This document shows positions 14,563 through 19,568 of a stretch of 19,568 bases of DNA, piece by piece. The notes under the pieces are model-generated. The model was not told the origin of the DNA. It did not search any database and saw only the letters and a program-made list of their open reading frames with translations. The translations under genes were made by a program, and so were the position numbers. Numbering within the stretch: the stretch's first letter is position 1; every line of letters starts with the position of its first letter. Origin of the DNA: an uncultured Collinsella sp. (GTDB lineage: Bacteria; Actinomycetota; Coriobacteriia; Coriobacteriales; Coriobacteriaceae); NCBI GenBank assembly GCA_900751695.1, contig CAADSS010000069.1, positions 1 through 19,568 of the forward strand, given 5' to 3'.

Positions 14563-16068
14563 ATGGCGAACAACCATACTGCGGGCACTGCTGCCCGCAC
14601 CTTCGCGCCCAGCGAGCTTTGCCAGCGCATGCTGGCCAAAACCAGCAAGGGCACCTGCGGTCCCTGCATCCTGTACCTTGAGGATGGGACCATTTTTTAT
14701 GGCCGTGCATGCGGTGCCGAGGGTACCGCGACCGGCGAGGTCTGCTTCAACACCTCGCTTGAGGGCTACTTTGAGGTCATGACCGATCCGAGCTATGCCG
14801 GCCAAATCGTAACCATGACCTATCCGCAGATCGGCAACTATGGCATCGACGAGACCGACGTCCAGTCGGCCTTCCCCGGCGATACCGCTCGCCCCGCGAG
14901 CGCTCCCGCCATGCGCGGCATGATCGTCCGCGACATGTGCGCCACGCCTTCCAACTGGCGCTCGGCCGTCAGCGTGCCGGAGTACCTGCGTGTCCACGGC
15001 ATCGTCGCTATCGAGGGCGTCGACACCCGCGCTCTTGTGCGCCACCTGCGCGACAACGGTTCCAAGATGGGCATTATCTCGACCGAGATCTTTGACGTCG
15101 CCGAGCTTGCCGAGCGTCTGGCCGCAGCGCCGACGCTGGTGGGCGAGAACCTGGTCAAGACCGTGAGCTGCCCTGAGCCCCACGCTTTTGCCGCGTGCGA
15201 CCTGCCTGCTACGCATGACTTTGCGCTTGCCCCTGCCGCTCCTGCCCGCCACAAAGTGGTCGCCTACGACTGCGGCGTGAAGCGCGGCATCCTGGAGGGC
15301 CTGGTCCGTGCCGGCTGCGACCTTACTGTCGTGCCGTGGGATACGCCCGCGAGTGAGGTGCTCGACATGAATCCCGACGGCGTCTTTTTATCCAACGGCC
15401 CCGGCGACCCCGATGCCGTGGTGGAGACCTACGAGCAGGTGCAGCAGCTGATCGGCAAGGTGCCGGTCTTTGGCATTTGCCTTGGTCACCAGATGATCAG
15501 CTTGGCGTGCGGTGCCCAAATGGAAAAGCTTAAATTCGGTCACCGCGGCGGTAACCAGCCGGTTATGAACCTGGTGAGCCGTCGCGTGGAGATCACCGCG
15601 CAAAACCACGGCTTTGGCCTGCTGTTCCCCAGTCTGGGCAAACTGATCCCGGAGCTTTCCGGCGGCGAGACCGAGCATGCGGCCGATGGCGACCTGCGCG
15701 CCTGGGTGCGTCGCGGCATCGCGCCGGTCGTGATGAACGAGCGCTTCGGCCGCATTCGCCTGACGCACGTGAACCTCAACGACGGCACCGCCGAGGGCAT
15801 CCAGCTGCTCGACGCCCCATGCTTCTCGGTCCAGTACCACCCCGAGGCCTCGCCCGGCCCCACCGATGCCCACTATCTCTTTACCGCCTTTACGCGACTC
15901 ATGGACGGCGAGGAGAACTACCTGGACATCGACACCGCGAAGGACCGCCTGCAGGGCTGGAATTTCGCCGACGAGGGTTCCGCCGTTCTACCGAACGGCG
16001 GACCGGTCGACGCTGCGGCTGCATCTGGCACATCATCTTGCCGTTCTGCTTCGGACGCGCGGGCATAA
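14563..16068 (+). CDS. carA: Carbamoyl-phosphate synthetase, small (glutaminase) subunit
   Basis: The 501-residue product contains the CarA N-terminal domain (from about residue 35, LYLEDGTIFYGRACG, with NTSLEGYFEVMTDPSYAGQIV) and a class I glutamine amidotransferase domain with catalytic Cys306 in GICLGHQ, and His426 and Glu428 in YHPEASPGP. It releases ammonia from glutamine and passes it to CarB. Usual CarA is about 360-390 residues. Here there are about 30 extra residues at the N-terminus, about 37 extra residues between NHGF (348-351) and THVNLNDGT (from 401), and a low-complexity tail after about residue 465. The catalytic residues are intact, so it is probably active. The start has AAGGAG 4 nt upstream, inside the PyrR-like hairpin. 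carB follows after 98 nt. Confidence 0.94.
   Translation: MANNHTAGTAARTFAPSELCQRMLAKTSKGTCGPCILYLEDGTIFYGRACGAEGTATGEVCFNTSLEGYFEVMTDPSYAGQIVTMTYPQIGNYGIDETDVQSAFPGDTARPASAPAMRGMIVRDMCATPSNWRSAVSVPEYLRVHGIVAIEGVDTRALVRHLRDNGSKMGIISTEIFDVAELAERLAAAPTLVGENLVKTVSCPEPHAFAACDLPATHDFALAPAAPARHKVVAYDCGVKRGILEGLVRAGCDLTVVPWDTPASEVLDMNPDGVFLSNGPGDPDAVVETYEQVQQLIGKVPVFGICLGHQMISLACGAQMEKLKFGHRGGNQPVMNLVSRRVEITAQNHGFGLLFPSLGKLIPELSGGETEHAADGDLRAWVRRGIAPVVMNERFGRIRLTHVNLNDGTAEGIQLLDAPCFSVQYHPEASPGPTDAHYLFTAFTRLMDGEENYLDIDTAKDRLQGWNFADEGSAVLPNGGPVDAAAASGTSSCRSASDARA
15979..16002. repeat. Hairpin within the carA 3' end
   Basis: The perfect 10-bp arms TCCGCCGTTC (15979-15988) and GAACGGCGGA (15993-16002) surround TACC. 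It lies in the codons for the non-conserved CarA tail, before the carA-carB gap. No T-run follows, so it is not a terminator; an mRNA stability or translation-tuning element, or an inserted palindrome that extended the frame, are possibilities. Confidence 0.4.
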
Positions 16069-16166
16069 GCCCAGCGCGCCCTCGCATCACGGCAACCTGA
16101 TGCACCAGCTGCACCCTCGCTGACTTTTCCAAAACATTGAGTCAGCCTCTCTAGGAGGTTTTAAAC

Positions 16167-19481
<3,315 letters not shown>

Positions 19482-19503
19482 TGTGACCTGGCCGGCCGGG
19501 GCG

Positions 19504-19568
19504 GGAGGCGGACACTTTCCCTCGGAAACTGGGCTTCGCGAAGTTTTCCGAGAGAAAGGACCGCCTCC
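19504..19568. repeat. Large imperfect hairpin after carB, reaching the window edge
   Basis: GGAGGCGG (19504-19511) pairs with CCGCCTCC (19561-19568); inside, CTTTC-CTCGGAAA pairs with TTTTCCGAG-GAAAG, and the centre is the self-complementary CTTCGCGAAG. It begins 23 nt after the carB stop. A run of T after 19568 would make it a terminator, but the window ends exactly at the base of the stem. Confidence 0.55.

Noticed and set aside
16000..16140. Frameshift at the end of carA, with the next frame continuing into the carA-carB gap
   Set aside because: The alternative frame gives no CarA-like sequence, and the conserved domain is already complete before the tail, so a frameshift is not needed.

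Overview
The window looks like chromosomal DNA of a GC-rich Gram-positive actinobacterium of the Coriobacteriia, most likely Collinsella or a close relative. That placement is inferred from codon choice, the protein sequences, the MPSTG-anchored pilin and the gene order; no database search was possible. Nearly all of it is housekeeping sequence. The unusual material is concentrated in the non-coding spacers.

Left part (1-4165). The 3' part of a sortase-anchored pilin-type surface protein runs rightward and meets, at a bidirectional terminator and a block of palindromes, a leftward gene for a secreted beta-repeat/multi-TM membrane protein. Next comes a leftward TRIC/UPF0126-type membrane protein with a TTG start. 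Positions 3464-3891 hold no gene but contain a 25-nt-arm inverted repeat, three tandem hairpins, and an inverted copy of the 3' end of the neighbouring tRNA gene. Two leftward serine tRNA genes follow, anticodons CGA and GGA, each with its own hairpin terminator; a good sigma-70-type promoter precedes the upstream one.

Middle (4166-9311). A roughly 460-nt non-coding stretch with DnaA-box-like words and leader hairpins separates the leftward block from a long all-rightward block. The conserved cluster rpsF-ssb-rpsR-rplI ends at a strong terminator. It is followed by dnaB (replicative helicase) and purA (adenylosuccinate synthetase), the latter with its own recognisable promoter.

Right part (9312-19568). 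purD (TTG start) is followed closely by a Nudix ADP-ribose pyrophosphatase-like gene and a terminator. A half-size ABC exporter and a one-TM protein of unknown function form a two-gene unit, ending in a terminator that overlaps a nearly perfect 32-nt-arm inverted repeat. The last unit is carA-carB, both subunits of carbamoyl-phosphate synthetase. Its leader carries a hairpin that closely resembles a PyrR-binding loop, and the 3' strand of that hairpin contains the carA Shine-Dalgarno sequence, which suggests UMP-responsive translational repression. CarA is unusually long, with an N-terminal extension, an internal insertion and a C-terminal tail.

Nucleotide metabolism (purA, purD, carAB, Nudix) and replication/translation (ssb, dnaB, S6, S18, L9) dominate. 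I do not see a defence system, CRISPR array, transposase or prophage. The points most worth checking are the carA leader, the tRNA-derived inverted repeat and the palindromic intergenic elements.
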